Shown: positions 7,185 through 15,377 of the stretch, one piece after another
Position numbering within the stretch: the first letter of the stretch is position 1
Layout of the letters: each line of letters begins with the position of its first letter
DNA from: an uncultured Eubacteriales bacterium
GTDB taxonomy: Bacteria > Bacillota > Clostridia > Christensenellales > CAG-1252
Direction of reading: 5' to 3'
Assembly: GCA_902797685.1 (NCBI GenBank)
Contig: CADBTQ010000079.1
Location: forward strand, 1-58,514
DNA length: 58,514 bases
Position numbers and translations under genes: made by a program
Notes under the pieces: model-generated
What the model saw: only the letters and a program-made list of their open reading frames with translations
Told to the model about the DNA's origin: nothing
Databases searched by the model: none

Positions 7185-9239
7185 ATGGACGAAAAGATCT
7201 TGTCATCCGAAAAAGGGTATCTCGCCCGAGTGGAAAAGGTATTGGACGAGGAACTCGCCAAAGCCGACGCTCAAAAGGCGTCGTTGGGCGAGGATCTGGT
7301 CGCCAACCGCAAGGATATTTGGGACAACCTGTCCGACATGGACGACTACGAGCAGTCTTCCCGTCAGACCCAAGCGGAACTAAACAGCGACCGCTACGTC
7401 ATGCTCGCCAAACTGTTGGATCGACTGGGAAGGCAAAAGGACGCCCCCTATTTCGGCAAACTCGATTTCGGCTCTTCCCCCCAAAGTCGTATCAATTTGT
7501 ACTTGGGGCTGGGGCAGATCACCGACAAAGAGGGCAACACCTACGTGGTGGACTGGCGCGCCCCCGTGGCGGATCTGTATTACGACCACAATTTGGGCGA
7601 AGCGTCCTACCGCGCCCCCAAAGGGGAGATCAAATGCACCGTCTTCAACAAGTACCAGTTTGGCATCAAAGGGGGCGAGCTGCAATACGCGGTGGACACG
7701 TCCACCACCATTTTGGACGAGGTGCTCCTCAAGGAACTCAGCAAAAACGCCTCGCCCGTGATGCGTAACATCGTATCCACCATCCAAGCCGAGCAAAACA
7801 AGTTGATCCGCGCCTCGTTCGGGAGCGATCTTTTGGTGCAAGGTGTGGCGGGCAGCGGCAAAACGAGCATCGCTTTGCACCGCATCGCCTACATCCTCTA
7901 CCACAGCCGCAGTATCATCAAGCCCAAAGAGATTTGGATCGTCACCCCCAACAAGGCGTTTACCGCCTATATCGGCAACGTATTGCCCGAGTTGGGCGAG
8001 GAGATGGTGCCCCAATGCAGCATGGAAGAGTTGGCGGATCTGGAACTCAAAAAGGTGTGCGCGCGCGTTTCGCGCGAGGAACACTTGGAGAGGCTGTACA
8101 GCCAAGAGCCCTCGCCCGAGCGGGTAAAGAGTATGCAATACAAGTCGAGCGTGCAATTCGCCAAGGATATCGCCCGCTTTGCCCGCCGCGCCGATCAAGC
8201 GAGTTTTCGTCCCCGCGACGTGGTGGCGGGAGGCTACGTCTGTCCCAAAGGCACCTTGGAAGTGCTGTATTACCAACGCTTTGCCCACTACCCCGCCCAC
8301 GAGCGCATCGAATTGATCGCCGGGTACGTGGAGAGGGAATTGGCGGACTTTTTCCACGCCAAAGTCCCCTCGACTTTGCATTTCAAGATCCAAGAGATGG
8401 TGGGGAGTATGTACACCCGCTACGATATCTTTTCCCTCTATCGCCGTATGCTCAGGGAACTTGCCGAAAAGGGCGCGCCCGTACTGTTGCCCGACAAACA
8501 GATCGCTTTGGAAAAGGGATTTGCGGGGCAACCTCTCCCCTACGAGGACGTGTACGGATTGGCTCTACTCAAGACCTTGGTCGAAGGGAGCAAACTCGCC
8601 CGCAAAAACAAGGTCAAACACCTCGTGGTGGACGAAATGCAGGACTATACCCCGGTGCAATACGCCTACCTCAACCAACTGTTCCACTGTCCCAAGACGG
8701 TGTTGGGCGACATGGGACAAATGGCGGATCCCTACCTCAACGCGGGCACGTTGGACACCATCAAGAGTTATCTCGGCGAGGACTGCAGGGTGGAAAAACT
8801 GCCCACGTCCTACCGCTCGAGCTACGAGATCACCATGTTTGCCAACCGCTACGCCGAGGAGAGGATACTCCCCATCGACCGCCACGGCGAGGAGCCTTTG
8901 GTCAAGACCGTCGTTGGAGACGAGGTCGCCGAGATCCAAGCCCAGATCGACTACGCCTACGCCCACGGTTTGGAGAGCGTGGCGGTGATCTGCCGCGATC
9001 AGCAAGAGGCGCGCAAGGTGGCGGCGGCGCTTCAAGGCAAAGCCTTGCTGCTGTTGGACGGCAACACCCCCTATCGCGGGGGCACGGTGGTGACCACCGC
9101 CTTCCACGTCAAAGGCTTTGAGTTCGACCAAGTGATCCTTCCCCAAGCGGACGACGAGCATTACGCCGGCAAATGGGGCAAGCAACTGTTGTACATCAGC
9201 TGCACGAGAGCGCTGCACAGACTGGTACTGTTGAGATAG
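7185..9239 (+). CDS. helD: HelD-like RNA polymerase recycling helicase
   Basis: A 684-aa UvrD/Rep-type ATPase of the HelD group, which in Firmicutes binds RNA polymerase and frees stalled complexes. The N-terminus is a charged coiled coil (about 1-75) as expected for HelD, followed by the VDWRAPVADLYYD segment. Walker A GVAGSGKTSIALHR lies near residue 222, the Walker B/DExx equivalent VVDEMQDYTPVQ near 482, and the late helicase motif GFEFDQVILPQ near 645. It is slightly shorter than B. subtilis HelD. AAGGAG overlaps the end of the CitG-like gene, so translation is likely coupled. Array A3 follows. Confidence 0.85.
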   Translation: MDEKILSSEKGYLARVEKVLDEELAKADAQKASLGEDLVANRKDIWDNLSDMDDYEQSSRQTQAELNSDRYVMLAKLLDRLGRQKDAPYFGKLDFGSSPQSRINLYLGLGQITDKEGNTYVVDWRAPVADLYYDHNLGEASYRAPKGEIKCTVFNKYQFGIKGGELQYAVDTSTTILDEVLLKELSKNASPVMRNIVSTIQAEQNKLIRASFGSDLLVQGVAGSGKTSIALHRIAYILYHSRSIIKPKEIWIVTPNKAFTAYIGNVLPELGEEMVPQCSMEELADLELKKVCARVSREEHLERLYSQEPSPERVKSMQYKSSVQFAKDIARFARRADQASFRPRDVVAGGYVCPKGTLEVLYYQRFAHYPAHERIELIAGYVERELADFFHAKVPSTLHFKIQEMVGSMYTRYDIFSLYRRMLRELAEKGAPVLLPDKQIALEKGFAGQPLPYEDVYGLALLKTLVEGSKLARKNKVKHLVVDEMQDYTPVQYAYLNQLFHCPKTVLGDMGQMADPYLNAGTLDTIKSYLGEDCRVEKLPTSYRSSYEITMFANRYAEERILPIDRHGEEPLVKTVVGDEVAEIQAQIDYAYAHGLESVAVICRDQQEARKVAAALQGKALLLLDGNTPYRGGTVVTTAFHVKGFEFDQVILPQADDEHYAGKWGKQLLYISCTRALHRLVLLR

Positions 9240-9400
9240 CCGCGCTATCTCAAGCGATATAATTCCCAAAGGGATTTGCGATATACTTTCGCGAGGGTCT
9301 CCCCTTCGCGAAAGTGCGATATGCCGTCTCGGCGCGATATATCCCTTGCGGGATACCCAACGAGGTCAGATCGTTTTACCGGGGTTATTTGACGCGATAT
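9240..9400. repeat. Hairpin array A3 (gcgatat), half array
   Basis: Units separated by gcgatat words: attccc-aaa-gggat, a long actttcgcgagggtctccccttcgcgaaagt stem, gccg-tctc-ggc, and atccc-ttgc-gggat. It follows helD and leads to a terminator. Only the left orientation is present, so it looks like a one-sided version of A2 and A7. Confidence 0.75.
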
Positions 9401-9417
9401 TGTAAGGCTTTGATAAA

Positions 9418-9459
9418 ACAAAAAACGATGATCGGCGAGTCCCGTCATCGTTTTTTTTG
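9418..9459. terminator. Bidirectional terminator between helD and the zinc-ribbon gene
   Basis: AAAAAACGATGA pairs with TCATCGTTTTTT, with long A and T runs on either side, between convergent genes. Confidence 0.8.
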
Positions 9460-9461
9460 TC

Positions 9462-9812
9462 TCAATAATTATCTTCGTCCGCCCACTTATATGACGAGCA
9501 TTTTTCGGCACGTTTATACAAGAAGAATGTGTATTGCTCTTTGTGTAATTTGCAACCCGTTTTGTGCTCAAAGAGTTTGGGGTTGTCCGGGTTCTCGATG
9601 TACTCTTCCCAGTCGCCCCAATGAATACACTGTTCGCAGTTGGGGACGGGCGCGTGCTTCATGTGTTCCACTCTACGCCTCTCCCTTTCCTGCCGTTGTA
9701 CTTGCGCTTGTTGCTGCTCCCTAATTTTGGCAAACGGGTAGCCGCAATTGGGGCAAGTATCGGCAAAACTGCTCACGTCTTTCCCGCAGTCGGGACATTT
9801 AATCAAAGGCAT
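9462..9812 (-). CDS. Zinc-ribbon protein, 116 aa, unknown
   Basis: The start is the ATG after GGAGGTAGATAT; longer versions have no ribosome binding site. The N-terminus is a zinc ribbon, KCPDCGKDVSSFADTCPNCGYPF, followed by a Gln/Arg-rich, probably helical coiled segment. The C-terminal half has four more cysteines (PNCEQCIHWGDWEEY, TGCKLHKE, EKCSSYKW) that could form a second metal site. The zinc ribbon is of the zf-ribbon type found on many bacterial proteins; the C-terminal domain is not one I recognise. Probably cytoplasmic, function unknown. It has its own promoter. Confidence 0.75.
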   Translation of the reverse strand: MPLIKCPDCGKDVSSFADTCPNCGYPFAKIREQQQAQVQRQERERRRVEHMKHAPVPNCEQCIHWGDWEEYIENPDNPKLFEHKTGCKLHKEQYTFFLYKRAEKCSSYKWADEDNY

Positions 9813-9840
9813 ATATCTACCTCCGTCACGAGATGATCCC

Positions 9841-9869
9841 ATTTTAACATGGTTTGCGATATTCGTCAA
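9841..9869 (-). promoter_or_regulatory. Promoter of the zinc-ribbon gene
   Basis: Read on the minus strand: TTGACG (9869-9864), 17 bp, TAAAAT (9846-9841), ending about 28 bp before the start codon. Confidence 0.6.
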
Positions 9870-10139
9870 TAGCCCTGCCTTGTCACCCTGATGACCTTTT
9901 CGGAAAAACATCCACCGCATTTCTTAACGATTTTTCAAAAACCGTCCCCTCTCCGTGTATAGCGTTAAGTTTTTTCGCTCATAATACCATTAGCGCTTCC
10001 CAAGGTATTCCCTTCGTGGAAAGTGCAATGCTTCTTTTTCCTTTTTTGGGCTCTTACGCCACGAGGGGAGGGAAGCCTCACCCTCGATCCGCTTGCTTTA
10101 TGCAAAATACCAGACTCGGATATGGGGTGAGTACATAAT
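9870..10139. other. Intergenic region, nothing recognised
   Basis: About 270 bp with no supported gene or RNA. It holds a few short inverted repeats but no repeated separator word and no clear promoter. Confidence 0.5.
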
Positions 10140-10262
10140 GGCGGCGTTTCCCTCAAAGAAACGCCGCGGCGATATCAAGCCCCAAGGGGCTTCGCGATAT
10201 AACACAGCCCTCTTTCGACAAGAGGGCTGTTTTGCGATATATTCGGCGAGCCGAATGCGCAA
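10140..10262. repeat. Hairpin array A4 (gcgatat)
   Basis: Four stems separated by gcgatat: ggcggcgttt-ccctcaaag-aaacgccg, aagcccc-a-aggggctt, acagccctctt-tcgac-aagagggctgt and attcgg-cga-gccgaat. It lies beyond the end of the minus-strand ferredoxin gene. Here the word runs opposite to the direction of that transcript, an exception to the pattern in A2, A3 and A7. Confidence 0.7.
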
Positions 10263-10361
10263 TGTCCCTACGGAGCGTTGCGGTTTTATCATATAGAAAA
10301 CGATCGTACAAAAAATCGCGGTGCGCCGAGGCGACACCGCAAAACAGGGGTATATACAGGT

Positions 10362-10764
<403 letters not shown>

Positions 10765-10824
10765 AACAAGTTCCTCCTATTGGGATTTTGTGGGGACAAT
10801 CGCCTATCAATTGCGTCTTTCCCC

Positions 10825-10853
10825 TTGCTTTTTCGCTCACAGTATACTATAAT
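10825..10853 (+). promoter_or_regulatory. Promoter of the Crp/Fnr regulator
   Basis: TTGCTT (10825-10830), 17 bp, TATAAT (10848-10853). The palindrome at 10868-10883 lies just downstream of the expected start site. Confidence 0.6.
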
Positions 10854-10867
10854 GCAAACGGAAAATC

Positions 10868-10883
10868 TGTTGTTTTAACAACA
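10868..10883. promoter_or_regulatory. Palindromic operator, probable Crp/Fnr site
   Basis: TGTTGTT-TT-AACAACA, a perfect 7-bp inverted repeat with a 2-bp centre, sits in the divergent DUF1858/regulator region. Its size fits a Crp/Fnr-family dimer, and its position would give autorepression. It is not the classical FNR sequence. Confidence 0.5.
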
Positions 10884-10900
10884 AAATGTGAGGTTTTTGT

Positions 10901-11566
10901 ATGAATTACGACTTTTTGACGACCACCCCCCTCTTTGAGGGGATCCCCGTCTCCCGCCTTGCCGAACTGCTCAACTGCGTGGGCGCAAGGGAAAAGCGCT
11001 ACCAAAAGGGGGAAGTGATCTTTCACGCGGGCGACGTCACCGAGGTGATCGGGTTGGTCGAAACGGGCAGCGTCAACGTGGTGGTCAACTTCTATTGGGG
11101 GGACAGCAACATCTTTGCCCACGTGGGCAAAGGAGAGATCTTTGGGGAAAACTACGCCGCTTTGCCCAAGCGGGAATTGGTGTGCGACGTGGTCGCCCAA
11201 GAGGAGTGCGAGATCTTGTTCGTCAACATGGACAAACTGCTGACCACCTGCGGGGACGGGTGCGACTTCCACCACCGCCTTATCCACAATCTGCTCCGCA
11301 TTTCGGCGCAAAAAAATCTCGACCTCTCTACTCGTATGCTGCACACCGCCCCCAAGTCCATACGGGAGCGGCTGTTGTCCTACCTGTCCGAGATGGCGAT
11401 CAAGGCGGGGGCGTGCCACTTTACGATCCCCTTTTCCCGCCAACAACTCGCCGACTATTTGGGGGTGGATCGTAGCGCGATGAGCAACGAACTGTCCAAA
11501 ATGCAGCGGGACGGCTTGATCCTCTACCGCAAAAACAACTTTACTTTGCGCTATTGCCAAAAATAA
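10901..11566 (+). CDS. Crp/Fnr family transcriptional regulator
   Basis: A 221-aa regulator. Residues about 1-125 form the cyclic-nucleotide-like beta barrel, including FHAGDVTEVIGLVETGSVNVV and GEIFGENYAAL. The C-terminus is a winged helix with QQLADYLGVDRSAMSNELSKMQRDG as recognition helix. It lacks the N-terminal cysteine cluster of FNR, so it is not an Fe-S sensor of that type; heme or another ligand is possible. Divergent from DUF1858-ferredoxin, which it probably controls through the operator at 10868-10883. A terminator follows. Confidence 0.88.
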   Translation: MNYDFLTTTPLFEGIPVSRLAELLNCVGAREKRYQKGEVIFHAGDVTEVIGLVETGSVNVVVNFYWGDSNIFAHVGKGEIFGENYAALPKRELVCDVVAQEECEILFVNMDKLLTTCGDGCDFHHRLIHNLLRISAQKNLDLSTRMLHTAPKSIRERLLSYLSEMAIKAGACHFTIPFSRQQLADYLGVDRSAMSNELSKMQRDGLILYRKNNFTLRYCQK

Positions 11567-11583
11567 AATGCGACCCCTATTAT

Positions 11584-11622
11584 AAAAACGCGGCTCCCTT
11601 ACGGGAAAAGCCGCGTTTTTGT
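11584..11622. terminator. Terminator after the Crp/Fnr gene
   Basis: AAAAACGCGGCT pairs with AGCCGCGTTTTT around a 13-nt loop, with A and T runs on both sides. Confidence 0.8.
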
Positions 11623-11757
11623 TCCGTAATACGATTGGGCGGTCGCCCAGGGCGGATCCCCTCGCCGCCAAAGGCGGTCCCATCTCCCCTCTAACACTCG
11701 GCAAGCCGAGCACAAGGGGCGCTAAAGCTTTCCCGAAGTAACGGGAGTTGCGCTACG
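11623..11757. repeat. Cluster of mini-hairpins without a constant separator (A11)
   Basis: It contains gggcg-gt-cgccc, a cgccgccaaaggcgg stem and ctcgg-caag-ccgag between the convergent regulator and MscS genes. It resembles the other arrays but lacks the GATAT word. Confidence 0.45.
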
Positions 11758-11760
11758 GAA

Positions 11761-12732
11761 TTATTCGTCTTGGGTCGGCTCTTTTTCGGAAGAGGCGACC
11801 TCGGGAGCCCCCTCGTTGGCGATCGGCACGTTCATCGCCGCTCGCGCGGTATCGGGGTCGTCCACCACCGCTTGGGGTGGCAACAGTTGCCGATCCTCGC
11901 TCTCCACCACGTTGACGTAGTTGTGGGGGATCTCGATGCCGTTGGCGCGAAGCGCGTTACGCACGCGGGTATTGACGTCGTCGATGACCGTTTCGGTATT
12001 GACCACCGGCTCGTAGTAGGCGGTCACTTGCATCACGAACGCCCGCTCGTTGATGGACATAAACAGCACCGAGCCGTAGCGCTTGTCGCCGTGGCGATCG
12101 ACGTACCCCGCCGTGGTGTACTCGCTGTCTTCCACCGCTTGGGAGATCACCTTTTTGACAAACTCCAGATCGCTGGAGTACGCCACCGGGAATTGGAACA
12201 CCACCGAACGAATGGTGTTTTTGAAGCTGTAATTGTTGAGGCGCATGGCGTTGATGACGCTGTTGGGCACCACGTAGCGCAAGGATTCCACCCCGATCAA
12301 CACCACGTGGCGCAAAGTCATTTCCTCGACGATGCCCGCCGTGCCGTCCTGCAAACTGATGCGGTCGCCCACCTCGAAGGGACGGTGGATACTGAGCATC
12401 AATCCCGCCAACACGTCTTTGATGACGTCCTGCGCCGCAAAAGCGACCACCGCGCTGACGATGGCGGTACCGCCGAAAATGGTCGTCCATACCGACTTGA
12501 TGCCCGCAAACGAGGACACGACCAACACGATGGACCCCACCACGATAAAGACCGAAATGAGGTGTTGCAAAAACAGCAAATGCAGTCCGTCGTTTTTCTT
12601 TTGTATCCTTTTGAAGATCAGTTTGTTGAGACGGGTCAACAGCACCACCATCAAGAGGACAAAGACCACGATGCCTATCCACGCCAAGATATTCCAAGGT
12701 TTGTCAAGTTCGTTGATGTATTTGAGGATCAT
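11761..12732 (-). CDS. MscS family mechanosensitive channel
   Basis: A 323-aa small-conductance mechanosensitive channel that opens under membrane tension to release solutes. Three membrane helices occupy about residues 15-38, 58-82 and 88-115; the pore-lining helix TM3 merges into AFAAQDVIKDVLAGLMLSIH, followed by RPFEVGDRI and the beta domain. The C-terminus after about 270 is an acidic, Ala/Pro/Glu-rich tail. The ATG follows AGGAGC. Monocistronic, with its own promoter. Confidence 0.9.
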   Translation of the reverse strand: MILKYINELDKPWNILAWIGIVVFVLLMVVLLTRLNKLIFKRIQKKNDGLHLLFLQHLISVFIVVGSIVLVVSSFAGIKSVWTTIFGGTAIVSAVVAFAAQDVIKDVLAGLMLSIHRPFEVGDRISLQDGTAGIVEEMTLRHVVLIGVESLRYVVPNSVINAMRLNNYSFKNTIRSVVFQFPVAYSSDLEFVKKVISQAVEDSEYTTAGYVDRHGDKRYGSVLFMSINERAFVMQVTAYYEPVVNTETVIDDVNTRVRNALRANGIEIPHNYVNVVESEDRQLLPPQAVVDDPDTARAAMNVPIANEGAPEVASSEKEPTQDE

Positions 12733-12760
12733 ACCTTGCTCCTACTCGTAAGATACCTAT

Positions 12761-12790
12761 ATTATAAGGAAAACCCACCCAAAAACGCAA
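12761..12790 (-). promoter_or_regulatory. Promoter of the MscS gene
   Basis: On the minus strand: TTGCGT (12790-12785), 18 bp, TATAAT (12766-12761). Confidence 0.55.
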
Positions 12791-12895
12791 GTTGCGGAAG
12801 GGGAATTGATCAAGTGACACACAAGTTTTCGGCGCAAAACCGCCTTCTCCCCCAAGAGCCCGAAGATATAGAGTAAAAAACTTGCTCCGCCTTTG

Positions 12896-12924
12896 TTGAC
12901 TAAACGGCGGAAAGTTGATAATAT
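12896..12924 (+). promoter_or_regulatory. Promoter of tRNA-Pro
   Basis: TTGACT (12896-12901), 17 bp, TAATAT (12919-12924), ending 11 bp before the mature tRNA. Confidence 0.7.
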
Positions 12925-12935
12925 ATAGTAGCCGG

Positions 12936-13012
12936 CGAGGTGTAGCGCAGTTTGGTAGCGCGCTTGGTTCGGGACCAAGAGGCCGTGGGTTCAAGTCCCG
13001 TCACCTCGACCA
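12936..13012 (+). tRNA. tRNA-Pro (anticodon CGG)
   Basis: A complete 77-nt cloverleaf. The acceptor stem CGAGGTG pairs with CACCTCG, the anticodon arm is CTTGG-TTCGGGA-CCAAG with CGG at the anticodon, the T arm contains GTTCAAG, and ACCA is encoded at the 3' end. The last 21 bases are duplicated at 13289-13309. Confidence 0.95.
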
Positions 13013-13309
13013 CAAGCAAGAGTTGGTTGCGCACGCGCAGCCAACGGCAACAAATAAAGGCGACGGAGCAAACGGCACGCTTGCATACGTTGCCTTTTTT
13101 GGTGCCAAAGGTGACAGTATGGAACCGACTTGCGCCGTGGTATGGCGAGCAAAGCGAGCCTATACCAAACGATTCCGCTTCCCCACGTCCTACGGGGGCT
13201 ATCCGGCGCGCAAACCACTATCCTGTTTTGGTATTTTATTCATAGTCGCGCCTATTCCGTCGATGCTCCCTTCGGTCGTCTCTCCTTACAAGTCCCGTCA
13301 CCTCGACCA
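13013..13309. repeat. tRNA-end-bounded element downstream of tRNA-Pro
   Basis: This ~300-bp stretch is bracketed by the true tRNA-Pro 3' end and a 21-bp copy of it. Just before the copy lies a block (about 13253-13288) beginning cctattccgtcgatgctcc and ending tctccttac. The same block occurs in reverse orientation next to tRNA-Thr 3'-end copies at about 44937-44975, and also at 44284. It contains hairpins but no credible gene. It looks like a small non-coding element that uses tRNA ends. Confidence 0.6.
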
Positions 13310-13505
13310 TGAGTAAGAGTTGGCGACGCAGTCGCCGACCATAACAAAAAGGTGTTGGATTGCACTTGTGCAAAGACAACGCCTTTTTTGGTATGATAGG
13401 CGCCACTATGGCGCCGACTTACGAAATGGTATGGCATAGCCTATACCAATATCTTTTTTGGTGCCAAAGGTGACAGTATGGAACCGACTTGCGCCGTGGT
13501 ATGGC
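13094..13505. repeat. Two identical 53-bp repeats downstream of tRNA-Pro
   Basis: Positions 13094-13146 and 13453-13505 are identical (starting cttttttggtgccaaagg and ending ccgtggtatggc). A diverged third copy lies at about 13387-13435, where the inner stem becomes ggcgcc-actat-ggcgcc. Each is followed by a gcctatacc sequence pairing with ggtatggc, so each makes a larger hairpin. The rest of 13506-13690 shows a T-rich hairpin (ccctac-atttctt-gtaggg plus T-run) and no gene. Confidence 0.7.
13289..13309 (+). repeat. Duplicated 3' end of tRNA-Pro
   Basis: A 21-bp exact copy of 12992-13012 (caagtcccgtcacctcgacc plus a). The flank after it (gagtaagagttgg) resembles the flank after the true tRNA (caagcaagagttgg), so the similarity extends beyond the tRNA. 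It resembles an attachment-site repeat. Confidence 0.7.
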
Positions 13506-13696
13506 AAAATATCCTATACCAAACAGCCCTACATTTCTTGTAGGGTTTTTTGTTTTCTTTTGGGCTGTTTGTTCGAGCCGCCGGGACTTGGTGGCATTCT
13601 GCCACTGTGCCTTTGGCACAAACCCTCGTCCTACGGCCGTGCTGGACGGCGCGCAAACCTCTAGCCCTCTTTCTCCCCCTCGCCGCCTTCGCTCGT

Positions 13697-13726
13697 TTGA
13701 CTTTGTCAAAAATCGTATGGTAAGAT
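13697..13726 (+). promoter_or_regulatory. Promoter of the acyltransferase gene
   Basis: TTGACT (13697-13702), 18 bp, TAAGAT (13721-13726), 26 bp before the start codon. Confidence 0.65.
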
Positions 13727-13752
13727 AAAGGTATCAATCGACGAGGACTACT

Positions 13753-15057
13753 ATGAACGAAAACGAAACAATATCGGGTGCAAACAGAGCGGGAAAAGAC
13801 GGTTGGGAAAAGGTGTACGAATACCGCCTTTTGTACGCGTCTACTGCCCAAACACCCCTAACCATGCGTATGGAATTGACCATGCGGGACCAAGTCGCTC
13901 CCGAACACTTGCAACGAGCGACGGACGCGACCCTGTTGCGCTACCCTTACTTTGCCGTGACCTTGGAGAAGGTCGAGGGGGAATATTACTTTGCGCCGAA
14001 CCGTCAGCCCTTGACCGTCAAGCCCTCGGCGGACAAGTGCGCGTTGGGTTCAAAAGGCAACCGCCGCCATCTCGTCGCCGTCGACTACGAGGGCAAGACG
14101 ATCGGGGTGGACTTCGCCCACTTTTTGACCGACGGGGACGGGGCGTACCACTTTTTGCGAACGCTTATCCACTACTACGTTTCGTTTGCCTACCAAGTGA
14201 CCCTCGACCGCACGGGCATACGCCTGTTGGGCGACCCCATTCCCCAAGAGGAGTTGGCGCCCGTGCCCGAAGATATCCCCCTGCCCCCGCTCCATAGGGG
14301 CGACGGAGCGGCAAACGCGCTGCTATTGACGTCCGACCGCTACGAGCCGGTGCTACACCATTTCGTCCTGCCCGAACAGGAGTTTGTCGCTTACGCCAAG
14401 TCGCTTGGCGCAACGCCCAACGTACTGACCGCGATCTTTGCCGATAAGATACTGCGCAAGGTCACCGGGGACGACCAAACCCCCGTCCGTGTGGTGATAT
14501 GCGTCAACGAACGGCACGCTTTGGGGCTTGAAGCGGCGCACCAATGTTTGGTGGGCGGGGCGGTCTTGACCTTTGACAAAGACGGCGAGGATCTTCCCTT
14601 GCCCGAGTTGGCAAAGCGTATGCGCGCTTCCCTCAAAGAGCGCACCGCAAGCGAGGCGGTCTTGACCAACGTGACGGCGTTGCGCGGTCTCACCGCCAAA
14701 CTGTGTTCCTTCCCCGACGACAAGGAGAGGGCGGCGTTTTCGACCGAGATACGAGAGTATGCCGCCAAGACGCTTTCCGCCACGGTCAGTTACGTGGGCA
14801 AAGCCAACTTTGGGGCAGCCGAGGAATACGTCGAGGACTTCGTGACCGTGGCGATGGCGGCATCCCCCTTGCTGTTCGAGTTGTCTGCGGTGGACGGTAA
14901 GATCGCTTTGGACTTGATACGGCCCGACCCGAACGAGGAGTGCGCCGTCGAGTTGCAACGCATACTGCAAGAGATCGGCATCCCCTACGACTACAAGGGC
15001 GCCCGTCCTCTCGACTTGCCCCAAGTGGAACTCCCTTGGATCGAGAGCGAACGGTAA
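13753..15057 (+). CDS. Condensation-domain-like acyltransferase
   Basis: A 434-aa protein of the chloramphenicol-acetyltransferase/condensation-domain superfamily, in the group that also holds alcohol acetyltransferases. The catalytic HxxxDG motif is HFLTDG near residue 121, within VDFAHFLTDGDGAYHFLRTL. The N-terminus has the family-like LQRATDATLLRYPYFAV. Members of the superfamily transfer an acyl group to an alcohol or amine; the substrate cannot be told. It carries no carrier-protein or adenylation domain and is not an NRPS module. It lies just upstream of the VYAGP peptide and its radical SAM enzyme, so it may modify the same product. Confidence 0.7.
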   Translation: MNENETISGANRAGKDGWEKVYEYRLLYASTAQTPLTMRMELTMRDQVAPEHLQRATDATLLRYPYFAVTLEKVEGEYYFAPNRQPLTVKPSADKCALGSKGNRRHLVAVDYEGKTIGVDFAHFLTDGDGAYHFLRTLIHYYVSFAYQVTLDRTGIRLLGDPIPQEELAPVPEDIPLPPLHRGDGAANALLLTSDRYEPVLHHFVLPEQEFVAYAKSLGATPNVLTAIFADKILRKVTGDDQTPVRVVICVNERHALGLEAAHQCLVGGAVLTFDKDGEDLPLPELAKRMRASLKERTASEAVLTNVTALRGLTAKLCSFPDDKERAAFSTEIREYAAKTLSATVSYVGKANFGAAEEYVEDFVTVAMAASPLLFELSAVDGKIALDLIRPDPNEECAVELQRILQEIGIPYDYKGARPLDLPQVELPWIESER

Positions 15058-15069
15058 AGCCGCTCCGTA

Positions 15070-15098
15070 TTGACTGCCCTCAAGGGGTATGGTACAAT
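15070..15098 (+). promoter_or_regulatory. Promoter of the VYAGP peptide gene
   Basis: TTGACT (15070-15075), 17 bp, TACAAT (15093-15098), only 18 bp before the start codon, giving a very short leader. It gives the peptide and maturase their own promoter, separate from the acyltransferase. Confidence 0.7.
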
Positions 15099-15116
15099 TA
15101 AGCCGCGAGGTGACGT

Positions 15117-15377
15117 ATGAAAAAGAAACAGGACAAAAACTCTTATCCTTGGATCAAACGACTGTTCGGGCGCAAAGCCCCCATCGAAGGGGTCTACGCG
15201 GGACCCGAGCAAATGAACGGACGGTTTAACGAGGTCTACGCGGGGCCGCCCGCGGACAAAGAGAAGCCGCCTTTCCGTCCCGAGGATCAGCCCATGGCCT
15301 GCGTGTACGCGGGACCCGAGTATTTTGCGCCCAAGGAGCAAGAAACGGACGGCAGCGAACAAGAGGACAAAGCATGA
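15117..15377 (+). CDS. Candidate RiPP precursor with three VYAGP repeats
   Basis: An 86-aa, charged peptide. The N-terminal third (MKKKQDKNSYPWIKRLFGRK) is basic and could be a leader. The remainder has three evenly spaced repeats: GVYAGPEQM, EVYAGPPAD and CVYAGPEYF, with an acidic tail. A GAGGTGA ribosome binding site precedes the ATG. Its last four bases overlap the start of a radical SAM/SPASM gene (ATGA), the usual tight coupling of precursor and maturase. The repeated core suggests several identical modification sites, with Tyr, Pro or the Ala-Gly bond as candidates. This is inference; I do not recognise a characterised family. Confidence 0.65.
   Translation: MKKKQDKNSYPWIKRLFGRKAPIEGVYAGPEQMNGRFNEVYAGPPADKEKPPFRPEDQPMACVYAGPEYFAPKEQETDGSEQEDKA

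Noticed and set aside
11770-12876. 368-aa plus-strand ORF
   Set aside because: Antisense to mscS; His/Asp-rich reverse-frame composition and no ribosome binding site.
12915-13316. 133-aa and 97-aa ORFs over tRNA-Pro
   Set aside because: They read through the tRNA and its duplicated end; protein-like strings such as GSSPVTST are typical of translated tRNA genes.
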